Positions 13,404 through 25,794 of a stretch of 64,000 bases of DNA are shown in pieces (position 1 is the stretch's first letter; every line of letters starts with the position of its first letter). The DNA is from Prostheceraeus crozeri. Lineage: Eukaryota > Platyhelminthes > Polycladida > Euryleptidae. The notes under the pieces are model-generated. The model saw only the letters and a program-made list of their open reading frames with translations. It was not told the origin of the DNA and ran no database searches. The translations under genes were made by a program, and so were the position numbers. The DNA lies in contig CAJQUW010011508.1 of NCBI GenBank assembly GCA_907163375.1, forward strand, positions 434,001-498,000, written 5' to 3'.

Positions 13404-13608
13404 CGAATATCGAAAAAGAATGACAACTATTAAGTCAATACAAGACACCAACACCCTTGAAACGTCAGCGTGGCCTAGTGAAGAAGGTGCGAGCTCGTCT
13501 CCACCGCGGACTTCGGTTCGATTCCTAGGTCGGCGAGTGCGGTCGGGGAATCAAGGGTATTGGTGTCTTGTATTGACTTAATAGTTGTCATTCTCTTTAG
13601 ATATTGCG
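13404..13608. repeat. fold-back with tRNA-like centre (SINE-like)
   Basis: Inverted arms 13404-13460 and 13551-13608 share about 50 bp at high identity. The 90-bp centre is GC-rich and holds an A-box-like TGGCCTAGTGA near 13471 and a perfect B-box GGTTCGATTCC at 13515-13525, with spacing typical of a tRNA promoter. This suggests a tRNA-derived SINE head trapped in, or mobilised as, a fold-back unit. A folded tRNA gene is not supported because the acceptor stem does not close. Confidence 0.55.
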
Positions 13609-15169
13609 CGTATTTGTGTCTTTTCAGTCGACCAATCACTGACGAATCATTGACGTCAAAAATGTATTCACTCAGACCAAGCCACAATACAATTGTTCGT
13701 AACTGTATTGTCAGCCTTCATACTTAATGATCTTATCAAGACGAAAAGCCGATGCTGTTAGATCTTTTTTTCACCTGTACAGTCCGCGTCGGAGGGATAG
13801 AATAATGCTGTTTAAGTTAAATGTTGTTTATTGTTTTCATCATTTTGAACTAGGCTTGTTTGAGTTCATGACAATTGATGAGACTTTATGCTGCGCAATT
13901 TATGAACTATTTTTTCAATGTCAGAGATTTGAATTTTGTTTCTATTTTTGTACGAGTATGCGTGCACTAAAGAATTGTTGCCACTGATTTTGCATAAGTA
14001 TGATGAATTTATTCGAGACGCAGATATAATTGGGCAATTCCACGCGACTGTCAACATCTAGGTCAAAAAATTAATTTGTCGGAGATTGATAGCAAACATA
14101 CTTTTTCACATCAAAATTCCCCAATGGTCCGATTCTGATGTCGAGCTTAACGTTTAAAGTCGACTTATAGCTGCACTTTTTAAATTTTCTTCAAAATTCT
14201 ATTTTTTAAATTCACTTTATTTTTTGCGTGAATTTCATTTTGAAATTTTTTACCCAAAAGAGTTTATTTTTCTTTTCAACAGTATTAATTTCAAATCAGA
14301 TCAAAAATGATAGAAAAATGTCAATAGATTCATTCTGTCATTAATTACTGTTGAGAAACTTTACATTGTATAACACATGCAAAAAATGTAACGTTATTAC
14401 AGAGCGATTTTTTAATCTGTAGGAATATTTATTAAGCCGAATGTGGCACAGTCTCATATCCTAAGCTACCGTCGGTCACTTATGATGGAACAACTATGAA
14501 ATTGATTTTCACTCGCGTCATAAAGGCTGTATATAATGTAACGTTATTGCGGTTCAAGCTTAATAACGTTACATTGAAACGTAATAACGTTAGACAAATT
14601 TTATTTAATTAAAGTTGCACGACTTCTATGGAAATCGAGTAGTAGCTACTTATGAGAAAAAGTCTACCAATTGAATGATTTGATCGAGACCATTATACCA
14701 TATAGACAAAGTTGAAATCATATTTGTATCCTAGAAGTTGTTGGAAATAAGTTCGTGAATTGCCCTAGCGGTGGCATGTACTCCACAGTTGAAGTCACGG
14801 AGTCAAGTCAAAATAGTCCTCGTGCGAAATTAGTCTTAAATGGTTTTCATAAAACTGTCCCAGAAAAGTCTCGAGACAAAATGCGAATAGCAGAAGCGTC
14901 TTCAGCAACATCTGAAACCTACGCCTTTAATTTTAAGCGGAAAATTAATAGCCTCGTGAGTTTGAAACCAGGTTTAAGTAAGCCTACATCCACAGGCAGT
15001 CAGAGGCTATTGGTTTTCCGATTTAAGTTGTAAGAGAAACCAAGGTTTTCATGCTACTGAGACTGTCTCTGCTATTCAAATTTTTTGAGACTTTCCCTTG
15101 GACAGGTTTATTGAAACCGAATTTTAGGACCATTTCGTGAAAATAGCGTTTTGACCAAGAGCTAAAATG
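13609..15169. other. AT-rich non-coding stretch
   Basis: Apart from the TAACGTTA repeat cluster at 14388-14595 nothing is recognised. The open frame 14755-15033 (92 codons) has no recognisable domain and sits next to the Tc1-like relic; I do not call it a gene. Confidence 0.5.
14388..14595. repeat. TAACGTTA inverted/direct repeat cluster
   Basis: The motif ATGTAACGTTATT occurs near 14388 and 14536, and its reverse complement near 14561 and 14580. The two central copies (14536-14575) form a hairpin with a loop of about ten bases. The arrangement looks like the end of a palindromic MITE; element borders and TSDs were not resolved. Confidence 0.5.
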
Positions 15170-16228
15170 TCACACTTTCCCTACAGACTCCTATCTCATC
15201 TGAAACGGCATTATTCCAGGTTTCAACAAGGGCTGCCTTCAGTTCGTCCATGTCGCTTAGCTCCCAGTCCAGCCAAGAGAATGCCCTAAAGAGAATGGTC
15301 CATTACATTTAAGTCTGGACTCTTGGATGGCCATTCACTAGTGTTGATGAAGTCAGGTGCATTATCTCTAATCCAGTGAACAGACGATCTTGCAGTATGA
15401 GCCTCGGCTCCGCCTCGCTGCCGTACCCTAGGCCTTCCATCCATAACAATGTTGATGTCATTGAACATGAGAGGACACATTTCTTGATAACAGACGAACT
15501 GATTGACAGTTTTCTTCCTTCTTTGTGACACAGGGATATTTTCTTGATTATCAGCAAATCCTTCATTGAAACGCAGTTCCGATTTACCATGCCACGAGAC
15601 ATTTGCATAGCAAAGCAAGGATGGCTGCTACTTGTCAAATTGAATTAACAGGTCTTGTGCAGAGATATAAGTCTTAAGCGTAGCTTCACGGTAGATCATT
15701 TCATTCTGACGATTTAACGGGACATGAAGACAGAAATGTGCTTCATCAGAGAACCAAATGTTCTTCCACTCACCGTTTTCATCAAAACGACTGATAAATG
15801 CTGCAGCCTTTTCAATGTGAGCTTCACGATAACCATCAGTTAATTTGTGACACTGTATTCAACGATAGCATTTTTTTAGTATTTTTTATCGTGCTAGCTG
15901 TGCCTTTTGAAATCTGTAAATCAGATGCAATTTCTCCTTGGGAAAAATGCCTTCGACTTTTATCAGGAGGTGTAACGGCCAAATTCACCACAGCTTCTCT
16001 TATTGGTGTTGTTGATACTTTGATTTTCGATCCGGAACCTCTTTTTCGCCTTTTAGCGACTGGTGAACCATCACTTCTCAGAATCCGATAGACACGATCC
16101 AGCTGATGCTTGCTTATGTTACTGAATATATCTGGCAATATTTGACGGCACTTTTCTATACCACATGTGGGCTGCTCTCGCTTGAATAATACGATTACTT
16201 CCCGCTGAAAGTCTGTAAGGTGAGCCAT
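15170..16228 (-). pseudogene. Tc1-like transposase, degenerate
   Basis: The minus-strand start at 16228 opens a 130-codon frame with a helix-turn-helix region and 'FSQGEIASDLQISKGT', typical of the second DNA-binding motif of Tc1-like transposases. Further on, in shifted frames, come 'IWFSDEAHF' (about 15750, first catalytic aspartate), a 'GAEAHTARS' segment (about 15400) matching the DGA.AHTA motif with a substitution, and 'WPSKSPDLNVMDHSLW'-like sequence (about 15300) with the third acidic site. A C-terminal 'DELKAALVETWN' helix is readable near 15220. At least two frameshifts separate these blocks. Its sequence is unlike the 10.2-kb element, so it is a different family. Terminal repeats were not found. 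Confidence 0.8.
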
Positions 16229-16499
16229 TCTGTTAACTAATGAAAACTGAGCATGGAGAGTTGATTCTATTGACCAATTAAAATCTTATCGATCTATTGA
16301 CCAATGAAAAGTCATCTATCACGCATGAGATGCATGACTTTTCACTTTCTGCAATAAAGATATGCAAATAAGATAAATCGCGTCGCTTTCTGCAAAAAGC
16401 ATCGAATTTGGCTGGGCACTCTGTAGTTGTGATGACATTTATTTTTGTTTGAATGATCAAACGACTGTTGATATGTTGGTTAAATACTTCTACTTAAAC

Positions 16500-16927
16500 C
16501 AGTGGTGGGCAACCAAGTCGGGATGGTGGGCCACAAGTAGTGGTCCGCGAGAGGGCTCGCGGGCCACCAATTTTTAAAAGGCGGAAATAGGCATGTTAAA
16601 AATTCATTCATAAAATAGTTTTGACCGTAATTTTAAGGAATGCTGTTCTATACATGTACATAGTGGTAGCACATGGCATAATTATATTTGGAGATGTATG
16701 CAGTAGCAGTGTATTCAGCTAAACTGCTATCTTTTAAGGAACTGCATTTTACATTCTAAAATCTATATGAAAAATGAACTGTGAATATGGAAAACTAATT
16801 CCGGAAGCTTTTTTGTGTTATTAAATGATAGTAATATTACCTTATTATTAACATGATAATTAGCACTCACGCATTTGATGACTATGTCACCGACATTCAT
16901 ACTGAGAAAATGTTCATCAGACCACTG
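16500..16927. mobile_element. hAT-type MITE with perfect 8-bp TSD
   Basis: The 428-bp segment starts CAGTGGTGGGC and ends GACCACTG. It is flanked by identical 8-bp copies ACTTAAAC at 16492-16499 and 16928-16935. The CAGTGGT/ACCACTG ends match only over 7 bp, short but typical of hAT termini. No transposase sequence is inside, so it would depend on an autonomous relative. Confidence 0.7.
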
Positions 16928-16935
16928 ACTTAAAC

Positions 16936-17258
16936 GAATGAACATGAACATGGTATACAACATGTATTTTGTTGTTGTGTTTTTCAGCGGGTTGGGATTC
17001 AGTTAATCATAATTCGTAGCACTAGTCTACTTTCATTTGATCGCCAAGTGACACAGGAGCAAAGGTATTTATTTTTTTGGATGAACAATAATGAAGTTAC
17101 CTGTGGTTAAGATAGTGCCATGTTGGTGTCTTACAATGCGACTTATATGTATTATTATGTCTTCGGCAATGTGTGTGTCCAATTTCATATCGTTATGTTA
17201 AACTTGTGTACTATGTATTCGGCTGCAATCATCTGATGTGTATTTGACACTTCAACAG
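16936..17258. other. non-coding sequence upstream of first ATP7 exon
   Basis: This ends in the splice acceptor TTCAACAG directly before 17259, so it is intron sequence. I looked for the exon encoding the first half of this HMA domain (a TCxSC motif) here and further upstream and did not find it. Confidence 0.5.
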
Positions 17259-17514
17259 GGCGTAGTTCAATGTTCGGTGGATCTCGTGAAAGAAAGGGGG
17301 ACGTTCACTGTTAACTCAAACCTGTGGCCGAAGGAAGAATTGAAAAAGGAGATTAAAAACCTTGGTTTTCATTGCTCTTTGGACAGTATTACTAAAACAA
17401 CTGGTGTAAAACAAAACGGCAATTCTTCAATCATGGAGATGAAAGAACTTCGAGCGGCCTCTCCTACTTCCATAGGAAGTGGAGAATTGGAACGATGTTT
17501 CATTCGTATTCTAG
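17259..17514 (+). CDS. ATP7: ATP7 copper ATPase, exon with HMA second half
   Basis: This exon encodes the second half of a heavy-metal-associated (HMA) domain, 'GVVQCSVDLVKE' then 'ELKKEIKNLGFHC', followed by a linker rich in serine and threonine that ends '..ERCFIRIL'. It is bounded by an acceptor (CAACAG before 17259, phase 0) and a donor (CTAG then GTGAGT at 17515, phase 1). The phase-1 G joins GC at 30623 to make the glycine of the next GMTCSSC motif, which proves the link between the two exons. ATP7 proteins bring cytosolic copper to the trans-Golgi or plasma membrane; their N-terminal HMA repeats receive copper from the ATOX1 chaperone. The paired N-terminal exon is not visible. Confidence 0.88.
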
Positions 17515-17794
17515 GTGAGTTGAAAGTATATTTTTACAAATGCAGTGGCATAGATCAATGTCCTTAGATTTCATCAAAGGATCCAATGAATTGCTTGTGC
17601 ATGCCCGGTTGCATGAGTAACTACTTATTCAGGCTGTATAATGTATTAAGTATGATATGAAACAAAAGGAAAACGTATATCATATGACAAAGTTTGACGA
17701 GCGTAAAGCATTCGTCTTTAACTATTTCCAGTATGGCTGCAGAATTGGCCTAAAACACATAGCCTCTTAATAATTGGATGTATTATATTATACG

Positions 17795-17888
17795 TACCCG
17801 CGAGGAAATAAGTGGGTATGAATCATACTATGATATGAGTATGAATTTTTCATACGTATGATCATACCCACTTATTTCCTCGCGGGTA
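17795..17888. repeat. 27-bp perfect fold-back
   Basis: Arms 17795-17821 and 17862-17888 are exact reverse complements with a GC-rich CCCGCGAGGAAATAAG core. The 40-bp loop itself contains further inverted ATCATAC/GTATGAT pieces, so the whole 94 bp can fold into one long hairpin. It is a candidate MITE or fold-back element; flanking duplications were not obvious. Confidence 0.8.
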
Positions 17889-20800
17889 TATTTCTAGTGA
17901 GCCCAAAACTTTATCCATAATTTCACACTAGAGGGCTAAGTTAGCCCTCCCTGTCGCATCTTTACTGTGGACTTTGCAAAAAACGAAGTCGCTTGACTTG
18001 CGCTTTTTTGACTATTAGTTTTGACGCATTTTAAAGCTTTTCACACTGGAAAGTCAATGTTGTGACCTATTTTGAAAAGTACTCTTTTTAATTGTTTGAA
18101 ATTCACCACTTTTTGCAAACATATTATTGTGTGATAACTTTCAGCGAAGCGACTCAATTTTCAATATGAGAGCAGTATTTTGTAAATATACTATAGTTTT
18201 ATGAATGAATCGTATTGTGTTTATCTATTATAACATAGACATCAAATAAAGTAGTCGACATCGGTCTGTAGTTGTCAATATAAAGTACTGTAAATTCAAA
18301 CATGTCAATGATACTTATTAAATTTTCTAGTTGTAGTGGTACATAGAAAGTCAATTTTGTGAATCTTCCAACTAATTTCCTACACATAATATTCAGCTTG
18401 GTCACAACTTCCCACGGATGCTGTCTACCTCATCTTAGTTAGAAAATTGATCAATTTACAACAAATAGCAGATTGATCAATTTTGCATGAAGCGCTTTAT
18501 AAGACGATTTAGTGATCGCAAATATACTGTATATTCCTTATATCATTACAGTCATAAAAATCACAGCGCAAGGTTACAAACTTGATGTTTAAATCAGTTG
18601 GGTAGCTAGCAGCCTTGCAGAAGTACACATGCATGCTCGTATTATTTATCATTATATTATTGTTGTTGCATATACGCAATGCCAGATATCAAGGATTTCT
18701 TTCTTGAATGTGACCACTTCTTTTCTTTCACAGAATAATAATATTAGCACAATAAATAAAGGGAAAGTTCATCCTTCCTGATTTCATTGCCACAAGTAGA
18801 CATTTATCTGTCACTGTCTTATAAATCCCATAAGCCGATAATTGTTCTTTTGAATGCCATCCAAATTCTCTTGTATCACTTCTTTGCTTATCACGGCAGA
18901 TGAAGTAATATGAAGTAATGAAAGTCATTGATGAGATGCTTTTCTCGCTGTCTCGCAAAGTTCCGATTTCAACCCTTCATCAGAGCTGTGGAATTTGGAT
19001 AGGTTTGTCTCAAAGACATGTGAAGAGTTCAAGACAGTCCAAGTTGACAAGGAGAGAAAATGATGTCTTTTCATTTAGCTTGTTATTGATAGTCAAATTA
19101 GAGTTTTACTACAAAGCAAAAATAAAATCGAAAAGTTTAATGGTGATTGAATCTGTTTGAAAAGCCTTAAATGACTTTTACTTGAGGTTTTGAAATTGTA
19201 AGCTCATGGGAAATATAGCTGCAAGTCAGTCATTGAGGAGACAATTAATGAGGTCACTCATTCACCTTTTGCAACCCTTAAATGAGGTTTGAGACTCTGC
19301 GATGATATTGGGCGTATATGAGCTGCATTTTGATGTGTTTGTGTAAATAGACATTGTTGGACATTTTGAAGACAGCTATTTTTTTAATTGAAGCATTGTG
19401 AGAAACATTTTATTAAGACAATGTGTGATCTCTGATACTATAGGCTTTGTGTTTGTTAATGTAATTCAATCAATGATTTAGTTGCGCATTCATTACTATC
19501 AGTTTTGCAATGAACAACGGCATTTCGCAATAAATAGCGGCAGGTGCTTCCTCATTATCGGCAAAATCGCTGATGAGTGGAAATTTATCAAATTAACATT
19601 ATGAGTCTCAATAGCTTGAAAATGGAAACTTAATTCATAAAAAACAAAATTTGAAAAAGGAGACCTTGCGTGGTACTTTGATCAACATGAATCTATTTCA
19701 GATTTTTAAGAAACAATGCTTGTATGCATTTTCTGTATAGCCCTCAAGAGTCCAAATATCATTCCATAATCTATGTAAAAAACCAAATCTCAGCGAACTC
19801 AATCAATTGTTTTAGTGGATGATGTGAATTTTCTATTTTCAAGCAATAAGTGTTCCGCAAAATCATATATGCTTGTATGGCATGAAATTTGATCTTGATT
19901 ACATTCTGTATTTTTGTCTCATTATCAAATCTTCTGGCCAATGTATGCTTTGTGATTGGTCGATGCTGTACTCCTGCGTATAGGCTAGCGCTCCGTCAAC
20001 TTTTCGCAATGAAGTTAAGATCGAATTGTACAATTCACATCAACTAGCATCAACTTCCAATTCTTCTTGCTTAAGAGTATATTTGTATGAATATTACAAC
20101 GAAGTATCCTTCATTGAATTAGAGCACAATGCTGCTTGCTTGCCGAGGCCTTTGGACCATCCGCGATGGTCATTGTCAAAACAATGTTCTACAGATGACA
20201 TGTTCTAACTTAACATAGAACCTGTGAGGTCAGACAATCCCTTATTATTATAATGCGAATCTAAATAAAAGTGTTTATTGCATCACAATGGTGCGGAGAA
20301 TGCATTACAAAATCGCTTCGTAAAAAAATACAAGCTACTGTATTAAAAAGACTGAAAACAGTCAGTCATGAAGCGAACGGTTTTTCACCTAGATGCTGTC
20401 AGAATCGAACTATTTCTTTTGGTTGGAGCACGACTTTCAAACATTTCACGTAATGAATGACTCCTATGTTTCACAATTTGCTTTATAAGATAGCGATAGA
20501 ATTTATCAAATGAAACGGTCAAATCACTAAACACAGTATTTCTGAAAAATTTACAAGCCCAACGTTCAATACGTAGAAGTTTCTTGAAAGGTAGCCTGAC
20601 AAATTACAAAAACAATGGAATGGTTAGAGCAACAACAATCTGATGAAAAGTGCATAACAGTTATATGATATCTTGTGGGCTGCCAGCACGACAAGATTCT
20701 GAGGATAAAGAAGCGCTTATGACATCTCTTCTTAATTTCGTTCACATGTAAGTTCCATGATAAGTCGGATCAAAAAATACTCTCGAAATATTGACTGATG

Positions 20801-21239
20801 TGAGAGCAGGAATAGTTTCATTTGAACAAAACACGAAATGGTCGAAAGACGAATTCCTTTTAGTTATACAATTCAGCGCACGGCTTTTCCGATAGTTCAA
20901 AGACAAGCTATCAGAATGTTCACGACCAAAGTGTCACACAGAATGTTCACATAAAATATTCACGACAGACAGATCTCAGTAAACGGTAGATCGAAGGCAG
21001 AGAGCGGGAGAAGTATCATTTATAGTTTTGACTTGGAAATAAACAAAGGATTCAGAGCAGAAGTAAGAAACATTATTCGTGGTCTGTATAAATATCATAC
21101 TGTAGTTTGTGGATAACATCATAATTTATGAAATCCATGCATAGATAAACCCAGTAGGAAGTGAATCATTTATTGAAAGATGTATCTAGAGAAAAGAGAA
21201 AAAATTGCTTGAGGAATGTGGCAAACATATTCAAGTTCT

Positions 21240-22157
21240 GTATATGATTCATATTCTCTCTCCGTCTTTGATCTACCGTGTATTGAGAGATCGTTATCTA
21301 TTCAAGGAACTTCGCTTCATTCTATCATAGCATTTTATTTACCAAACTGCAATTTCAAAGACAATGTCTTCTTCATCAGGGCTTTAAGGCATTAGAGCAC
21401 ACAGCATGTTCAAATCAATCACTTATGAAAAGAAATTTTGTCCAATAGAATGCTAAAAAGTTGCAGACGTAAAGCAATGGTAGTGTTGGTATTTAACAAT
21501 GATGACCTGTCAGTAGCGGCAATGAGTTCACATTCTGTGATGCGAGTATTATTCAGAGGATTTTCAGAGACGCTATCAGAATTTTCAGAAATGCTATGAG
21601 CGTTATTGTCAGACCCATGGCTATAATTGACAACACTGTGATCAACATTCCGTTTATCCAGAATATAATTGACGCTGCAGCCATTGCGAATGAATAAATT
21701 GATGATGAAATCACAGGATGTCTTGTAGAGAATGTCAATGCTGCAAATCCGTTGAGCACGATCGAAAAGATGTTTCACGGCAGCCTTTTTTATGTTTCTT
21801 CGGAGCAAATGCACATGAAGGATTATAAGTAAACTCCACAATAATAAAGTTTGTATTGCTACGAAATATCGAGCGCAGAATTGTCATCATGAATAATCTC
21901 AGCATCAAGGAAAGCAATACATCAGATTCAAGTTCAATAATGAATTTTATCTCATTGCTATGATTGTTCAGAAAAAATAATTGTTCAGGTAATTTAAAAG
22001 TGAATGCGCAGAATCTGTATTCACAAAAATGGCAAAAATGTAGTCTACCTATCTCTTGTAGAAGAGACTTCCGTCCAGCATATGTACAAATTTTGTTTTC
22101 AATATGATCCATCGCAAAATCAGCCATGGTTGGATCACAGGGACATCCCATGGCCAT
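21240..22157 (-). pseudogene. Penelope-like element RT, degenerate
   Basis: The frame opening at 22157 starts 'MAMGCPCDPTMADFAMDHIE', matching the MGSPL.PTLANIFM.HLE block of Penelope-like reverse transcriptases. The catalytic YVDD segment is lost in the divergent stretch that follows. 'FFLNNHSNEIKF' (about 21970-22000) corresponds to the LN..H..I.FT.E block. After a frameshift near 21735-21840 the second frame continues with 'LFDRAQRICS' and 'LFIRNGCSVNYI', which match the RA..IC and F..NGYP.. blocks near the end of the RT. A GIY-YIG endonuclease is not recognisable. The 3' tail on the minus strand contains CTGATGAAGAAGACATTGTC near 21380, discussed as a ribozyme-like relic. Confidence 0.72.
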
Positions 22158-22620
22158 GCATTCGTGTTGAATGTATGATTTATTATCAAATGAAAATTAA
22201 GAGTTTTTACAAACTAAAGTAAGCAATTGTCGCAAAGTATTCATTTCCACAGGAAAAAGATTGTGGTATACAGACGAAATTATGTGTTTAATAATAAAGC
22301 TGATGGAAATGTTGGAATAGAGAATTATCGCGTCAAACTCACGAAACAGCCATTTTTAGGGAAATCTCTTTTGAAAGTATTCAGAGAGTTCCAGAATTCA
22401 AAAGTATCCTTGAGGGTAAACTCTTTAGGTATATGAGGCTTGAGAATCGAGTTCAGTCAGTTTGAATGATTGTATTACGCAGAAATATAAATGATAAAAT
22501 AATCTGCGAAACACTTCAGTCTTTCAATGTAAAGACGATTCGTTATCCATTGTATTGAGCGCTTGTCTGTCTTAGCGATTGCCGTACTTTGTTTGACAAG
22601 ATATTTTGTAGACCATTTTT

Positions 22621-22813
22621 AATTCGGTCACTGCGATTAATGAGTGCTTGTTCCCGGGATTACAACGGTTGAGGCTATGGATTGCGTATTCATTGGGGTT
22701 TCCCCGAGTGGGTTCGGATCCCACCATATCGACGCCAAGTTCTTGCCTTCGTGCTTTTGCCAACTACATAATTCGGTCATTACGATTAATGAGTGCTTGT
22801 TCCCGGGATCACA
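22621..22813 (+). repeat. 44-bp direct repeats around a tRNA-Ser-like relic
   Basis: Copies of a 44-bp sequence beginning AATTCGGTCA lie at 22621-22664 and 22770-22813 with three mismatches. Between them, 22665-22738 matches the D-arm-to-acceptor part of a serine-type tRNA: GGTTGAGGC, ATGGATT...ATTCATT for the anticodon stem, a GGGGTTTCCCC variable arm, and GTGGGTTCGGATCCCAC for the T arm, which contains the B-box. The 5' acceptor strand is missing and the anticodon loop is disturbed. It is a tRNA pseudogene or a tRNA-derived SINE head, not a working tRNA gene. Confidence 0.65.
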
Positions 22814-23039
22814 CTTTGACTATGACCATCGTGGATGATCAAAGGATCTCGTCAGGTGAAAGCAATGTGCTTCCATCCAGCAACATTGACCCTACTACAA
22901 ATATTAATACATTTGCTAAATATGTCGAACAATAAAGGTTTGAATGATTGTCGTAATGGTATGGTTTCACCTCATCTAATCTTGTTCAACGTCCTACGGG
23001 GTGAGACGATTGTCCCCAATTCGAACGTCTCCATTTAAG

Positions 23040-23290
23040 GATTGAGGTTCGTGATCTTCAAGTTTTCCGGGGTCTGTCCACCTACTCATGTGTTCATTCT
23101 GGACGTCCTTTTGAGCCAGCCCGAGTCGCTTCGTCTTTCGACGTCACCAAACCAGTAGAGTCGAGAACGACGCAATATGCAGCCAATGTCCTCTAGACAC
23201 AACTTCCCTTGAAGATCTTCTTCACCCCTTCTTTAGTCACCAAGCCTGACTTCTCACATTCTTCTCACCATAGCATCGTTGGTCCTCTCA
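23040..23290 (-). pseudogene. non-LTR RT C-terminal fragment
   Basis: The minus strand reads 'EDIGCILRRSRLYWFGDVER' followed by 'RSDSGWLKRTSRMN' and a stop. This matches the common C-terminal block (..LRRSRLRWFGHVER.DDS.WVKR..) after the RT domain of many non-LTR retrotransposons. Nothing upstream is clearly readable; it is a truncated and mutated copy. Confidence 0.62.
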
Positions 23291-25794
23291 ATCTTTTCTT
23301 CATGTTTTCATCTAGTCTTCATCGTCCATGTTTTACTCCCGTAGTCACCACGTGATGTTAATCTCTTGGATTTTCGTCCATGCATGCGGTACCCTCGTCG
23401 TTACCACCTGCAGCACTCAAGGAGGTCGGCGGTTCAACCCTTTCAAACTTATGGTCTTGCGCAACGTATCGATCGACGACATGAGTTCTCTTAATTGTAC
23501 AGACTCTACAGACGAATATTTTGCTCATAGTAGGGACTACTAAATACACCACTGCATCTCTGGTGGATCCACTTAATGCACTGACCTGTAAAAGATTGAG
23601 TTGCCATCCAACAATAAGACCACCGATTCTGTAAGGTCAAGTTGAAGCAGTTGATGATTTTGTTTGAGATCAACTTGAAATTTGTGTCCTTAATTGCCGC
23701 TTAATTACTACATTTATAGGGATAAAGTCAAAATAGACAGAAAATCCGCTTCAGGGCTTATTATCATTAATGTTCGTTAGTCTTTTGCATTGAAGCATCT
23801 ACCTCCCGCTGTTCTAATGAAGGAAGAGATTTAAGATCTCGCAACCGCTCCATAGAATAGATCAAATGTCATGACAAGTACAATTGTTCAAATATTAAAA
23901 AGTCGACTTAAAATTAGACTGCAGGAGAAAATCGTTTTACAGAAGGCATCAAGCATCAAGTTGCAGTGAATTATCATTGAGTGCAGCATCAGTCAATTGA
24001 TGCTTTCAGTGTAAGATTTCTAGGTAATAATGCAAGTTTTGAATTAAGTCGCTAAAATGTCGTGATTTCTGTGGAGTAGCTGAGATGAACGCAAAAGACA
24101 CGTTACGTGATTTGGAAACTGATACATTCATACTCTTACATGGAGATGAGTGATGATTGAAACTTTATCTTCTCAGGATTGAAATGGCGCATGTCTCAGC
24201 AGCTAAGTTCGAATTCAGGTTTTTAAGGTTTGGCAGACTGATTCTCATGCAGTCAGTTAATTATTTGTGCTATGACTGTGAGTGGAAGGACTATATTTAT
24301 GATTCATTCGAATGAAAATCAGTGCTAAAATTTCAAAGTTGTCTCCTAAAAATCTCTGAGAATGAAATATAATGTAAAATTCTACCAACGTTTCGGGTCT
24401 TGGCTATCTCTTAATGCTTTTGTAGATCAAATGCAATGGTTTTGCAATATCCGATTGTAATGATTAATGTTGATCATTCAGCATTGACTTATTTATTCAT
24501 TGACATCAATTATTTGTTTCGACAATCTGCCAGGTGGCTGAACGTGCACACTGTAGTTTGGGAGGTAGCTTTGTTTTGCAGCGATTGAGGTGGTATCTGA
24601 AACATTCACAGAGCAGACACCTATTAATCACTTTAAACTGCACGCCTGTCGGATCAGATCGCCTATCTGCCATTAATTGCTTGGGTAGGAAATTCACTAA
24701 TTCCTATGGAGAAATTGGGACATGTGGGTATAAATACAATTTCCTTGTATTAAAAGAAGAAGTGCTTGTTCGATATGAATAGTTAAGTGTAGAAAGCATA
24801 TACAAAAGGTTTTTTAGCTGGAAATGTGTTTTCGGGAAATTCCAGGAGTCGGGAAACATATCAACTCATCATTTTTTTTCGATTATATTATGAGTTAGGG
24901 ATGCTAATCTATGCAATTTATGAGACTCTGTTGCACTACGATGCAGAAACATCAGTGAATACATTGTGGACGACGATGCAAATTAACTATTAAAATACGT
25001 TATTCGCAAATTGAATGGAGGGAATCGTGTGAAGTGTTTGATTAACAAAAGTGCCCGTTGGCGTTTAATCCTTGGAGTGCTCTCACCTTGGAGTTTTCAG
25101 AAACCAGTAAAATAGATGTATCGGTATTCAGCAAGACAGATGTGCAAGCGAGCTGGAGGTAGGGAGCTTGATAGGGACCTTCCTACAAGAGCAGCTATGT
25201 GCCTTGTCAGCTTGATGGAATGTCCCTGCATGCCTGCATCCATTGTAACATTATAGTGCATCCAAGTGTGGTGCAAGGCTGCTATTATTCTGGTACTTGG
25301 TGGATTGCGCTAAATTATCGCTACTCTGACTCCTACGTAGCACATTTGGTTGTTTCTGATGACATATAATTGACTGAGGACCGAATAATTTCATAATCTA
25401 GCAATTTCGGCTCGAGCTTATTTTGATGGTGTATGTGGTCCCATTTTAGGACTGTAGATTTCCATTGCGGGATCGTGATTTTTGTCTGATGCTCATAATC
25501 GCAATTTCACTCTAAGTTGAGCTGAAGCAATGCATCGAACACTGTGCCAGGTGTTGACTCATTGCGGTCGTTACAGTAAGAGAAGTTAAACAATGTAGTA
25601 TATACTACACAGGTTTACGAAACTCCTTTATTAATTCTTGTGTCACACTATAGAAGACAACACTCGCCTTCTTGTATGTGGATTTTCTTTATAATGCGGC
25701 GCTCATCAGAAAAAGTGCAGAAGTCTCTGATAATACAACCGTTACATTACATGTTAACATCATTGCCGGACAAAACAGTTATGGATCAGATATA

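Noticed and set aside
13470-13530. A complete tRNA gene
   Set aside because: A and B boxes are present but the acceptor and anticodon stems do not form properly.
20026-20453. Two 60-codon frames as possible small genes
   Set aside because: They lack domain similarity, have intron-like composition and no supporting splice or start context.
22665-22738. A functional tRNA-Ser gene
   Set aside because: The 5' acceptor strand is absent and the anticodon stem is mismatched.
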